Shown here: piece by piece, positions 62,401 to 64,000 of the stretch
How the letters are laid out: each line of letters begins with the position of its first letter
Numbering within the stretch: the first letter of the stretch is position 1
Assembly: GCA_965240325.2 (NCBI GenBank)
Contig: OZ251240.1
Coordinates: forward strand, 1,178,001 to 1,242,000
Origin: Rebecca billardiae RCC1528
Taxonomy: Eukaryota; Haptophyta
DNA: 64,000 bases
Direction: 5' to 3'
Program-made: the position numbers and the translations under genes
The notes under the pieces: model-generated
The model's input: only the letters and a program-made list of their open reading frames with translations
The model's database searches: none
Told to the model about the DNA's origin: nothing

Positions 62401-63511
62401 GGCGCGCGCGCGTCGCGCAGCACCTGTGCGAGACGAATGCATCGACCATCTCGAGGTGCGCCGGCACCGAGCGCTCGTACCACTCGTTGCCCGCTGCGTT
62501 CGTCGCGAACACCTCGCGCGCGAGGCTGCTTGCAAGGATCGCGCGCATCCGCTGCCGCCCCGATCGGATCGCTTCCTCGGGCGCCATGTCCTCCGCGAGC
62601 AGGGAGGCGATGCTCGCCGCGGTGCGCACGTTCTCGCCGCCCGCGGCGAGCATCGCCTGCACGCGCTGCAGCACGCCGGGGATCCAGAAGAACCCCGCGA
62701 GCGGCGCCGACACCAGCAAAATGCCCACCTCGCCCATGAGCCGCTCCGAGCGCGTATATGCGGGTACAAAGTGAAGGCCTGCGGCGAGCGCGTACGCGGC
62801 GCCGCAGCCGGTGATGACGTAGAACGCGCCGAAGACCTTCCAGAGGCGTTGGAGCATCCAGCGCGACGTGACGGCGTCGAACGCGGGTGGCGCGCTCACC
62901 CTGCTCTCGGGCGGCATGTCGCTCAAATCGCCGACCGAGGCCGTGGCCCACCTGCTGCGCAGCCGCGACGGCGCGCGGTACCAGCGCGCGAGCCCGGCGA
63001 TGTAGTAGAGGACGAACATCAGGTGGAAGGCGCCGTGCCACGCGACGCGCGCGAACGCGTCGTGCGCGTCGTAAAGCACGCGGCAGTCCGCCACGCCGAG
63101 CACGCGCGTCGCGCCGGGCAGCGCCTGCAGCGCGAGGAACACAGTCGCAAGCAGGACGTTGCATGCAAGCATCAGGTACGTGGCGCCGAGGACGAGGCGC
63201 CGGTCGACCGGGAGGACGGGGAGGACGACCAGCCAGCTCGTGCTCATGCCCAGCACGAAGCCCGCGTAAATCAGCAAAGTCCACTCGCCCTGGTCGAGCA
63301 TGATGAAGGTGAGCCCGCCGAGCGAGCCGAGCACGCCGCCGACCAGCGGCGGCACCGTGAGCTTGCGCCGTCGTGCGCGGCTCGTGGCGCGCGAGTGCTC
63401 GAGCTGGGAGCGAATGCGGTCGACGCGCGTGCTGTGGGCCGCATCGTCGCCCGCGCCGTCCGCGAGCTCCTCGTCGAACGGCACGACCGTGGCGGCCGTC
63501 GACGCCCGCAT
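59439..63511 (-). CDS. Seven-TM protein with a cytosolic TIR-like domain and a C-type lectin domain
   Basis: Exons (coding strand): 63511-62424, 62227-62125, 61763-61657, 61442-61424 (only 19 nt), 61157-59439. Introns of 196, 361, 214 and 266 bp are GT-AG and the product is 1011 residues. Six hydrophobic segments occupy residues about 50-300. Next is a TIR-like module rebuilt across all four introns: DAFVSHSWHDDPQQKW, LWIDKCCIDQSNI, LPVFLAGCNRLLILAGDTYL and RLWCVVELFVFVQMGG. W435-C436-x-x-E439 sits at the TIR catalytic Glu position. A long Ser/Gly-rich linker, a seventh TM helix (near residue 835) and a C-terminal C-type lectin fold (about 870-1011: WDGARAACASEGRALG, VWLGLRRP, WAAGQPRGDP, KWEERPCDLAVLPFLC) follow. 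With an odd TM count the lectin would face outside and the TIR-like part the cytosol. Receptor role inferred; the splice chain is by eye. Confidence 0.8.
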
Positions 63512-64000
63512 CTCTCGGGTCGCGGGGCCTTCCCCACCTGCGCAACTCCCGCACGGTCAACTTGGTTTGTGTGGTGCCGAGATGGTCGTAAACCACATGT
63601 CAAACGCCTTTAGCATTGGAGGTTGCGCTACTTGATGACTACTCAAAAGAGGTTCGATCGACGTTCGACGAAGCGTCCCGGGGATGATTATATCCTCGTC
63701 CGCCGCTCGTCAGACGCTACAGCGCTGCTCATTCGCTGACACCGCCCAGTATCCGCTCCGCTCGGCAATTCACTCGGCGTAAACCGTGCCGACCCGCACT
63801 GGTCATGAACTCCGAACATCACGCTCGCAAGGGCCGTGATCACGCGCCAAATAATCCACCCGTCCCAGAAAGCCTCTGAGCCCGTCTTCGGCTCAGCGGG
63901 CTCAAAAACTTCGCAGCGAGGTTTTTGAGCTCAGTGACTATGAAATGGACTGGCAACGAATAGCTGCGGGTATTTTTCAATACCAGGGGCCTTGATGTAG
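63512..64000. other. Upstream flank of the lectin-TIR gene
   Basis: No gene recognised. Two adjacent hairpins lie at 63877-63895 (TGAGCC/GGCTCA stem) and 63900-63930 (10-bp stem GCTCAAAAAC/GTTTTTGAGC); role unknown. Confidence 0.45.

Noticed and set aside
63877-63930. Adjacent hairpins as a bacterial-type terminator or histone stem-loop
   Set aside because: No gene ends there and neither the U-tract arrangement nor the histone stem-loop sequence is present.

Overview
This is nuclear DNA of a GC-rich unicellular eukaryote, most likely a marine microalga of haptophyte or pelagophyte type. The evidence is split genes with short GC-rich GT-AG introns, a nucleolar NOG1 GTPase, RAP, MYND and JmjC proteins, a single-domain voltage-gated cation channel, pherophorin-like proline tracts, a fused NADH-dehydrogenase/selenophosphate synthetase, an EsV-1-7 repeat protein and abundant eukaryotic transposons. 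Nothing prokaryotic was seen. The exact lineage cannot be fixed from the sequence alone.

Layout. 2-1684: 3' part of a PDI-like thioredoxin-fold protein. 2093-4372: nested transposons. 5093-6961: ankyrin/MYND protein. 7809-8969: GT8 glycosyltransferase. 9429-12095 (-): one-domain cation channel. 12399-16480: five-exon NDH-SelD fusion. 16998-26375 (-): a giant four-exon receptor-like gene of about 2956 residues (FG-GAP propeller, proline-rich linkers, PPC-like domain, RTX calcium repeats, TIG, Cys-rich region, about 9 TM helices, TIR). 26639-27636: foldback element. 29175-30336 (-) and 30497-32560 (+): divergent SEC14 and RAP genes. 33695-36575: NOG1. 36836-37555: retroelement remnant with a nested MITE-like element. 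37872-38918 (-): EsV-1-7 repeat protein. 39779-41467: membrane-anchored JmjC/cupin hydroxylase. 41888-47268: tyrosine-recombinase retrotransposon with split direct repeats. 47276-50802: element debris. 51330-52517 (-): BTB/T1 plus pentapeptide protein. 52615-55240: Mutator-like element with 660-bp inverted repeats and a 9-bp target duplication. 55413-56108 (-): unknown gene. 56358-57836 (-): GT-A-like glycosyltransferase. 58365-58835 (-): selenocysteine glutathione peroxidase with a candidate SECIS. 59439-63511 (-): 7-TM protein with a TIR-like cytosolic domain and a C-type lectin domain.

How the genes fit together. Two links stand out. The window encodes both the selenium donor enzyme (SelD, fused to a flavin oxidoreductase) and a selenoprotein that needs it (GPx with UGA at the catalytic position). 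It also holds two unrelated membrane proteins that place a TIR or TIR-like domain on the cytosolic side of adhesion or lectin ectodomains. They look like candidate surface receptors of an algal recognition system. The remaining genes are ordinary housekeeping or regulatory loci separated by transposon-rich, microsatellite-rich spacers.

Gene models were joined by hand from reading-frame continuity, GT-AG sites and family conservation. Some starts, and the N-terminus of the EsV-1-7 gene, remain uncertain.
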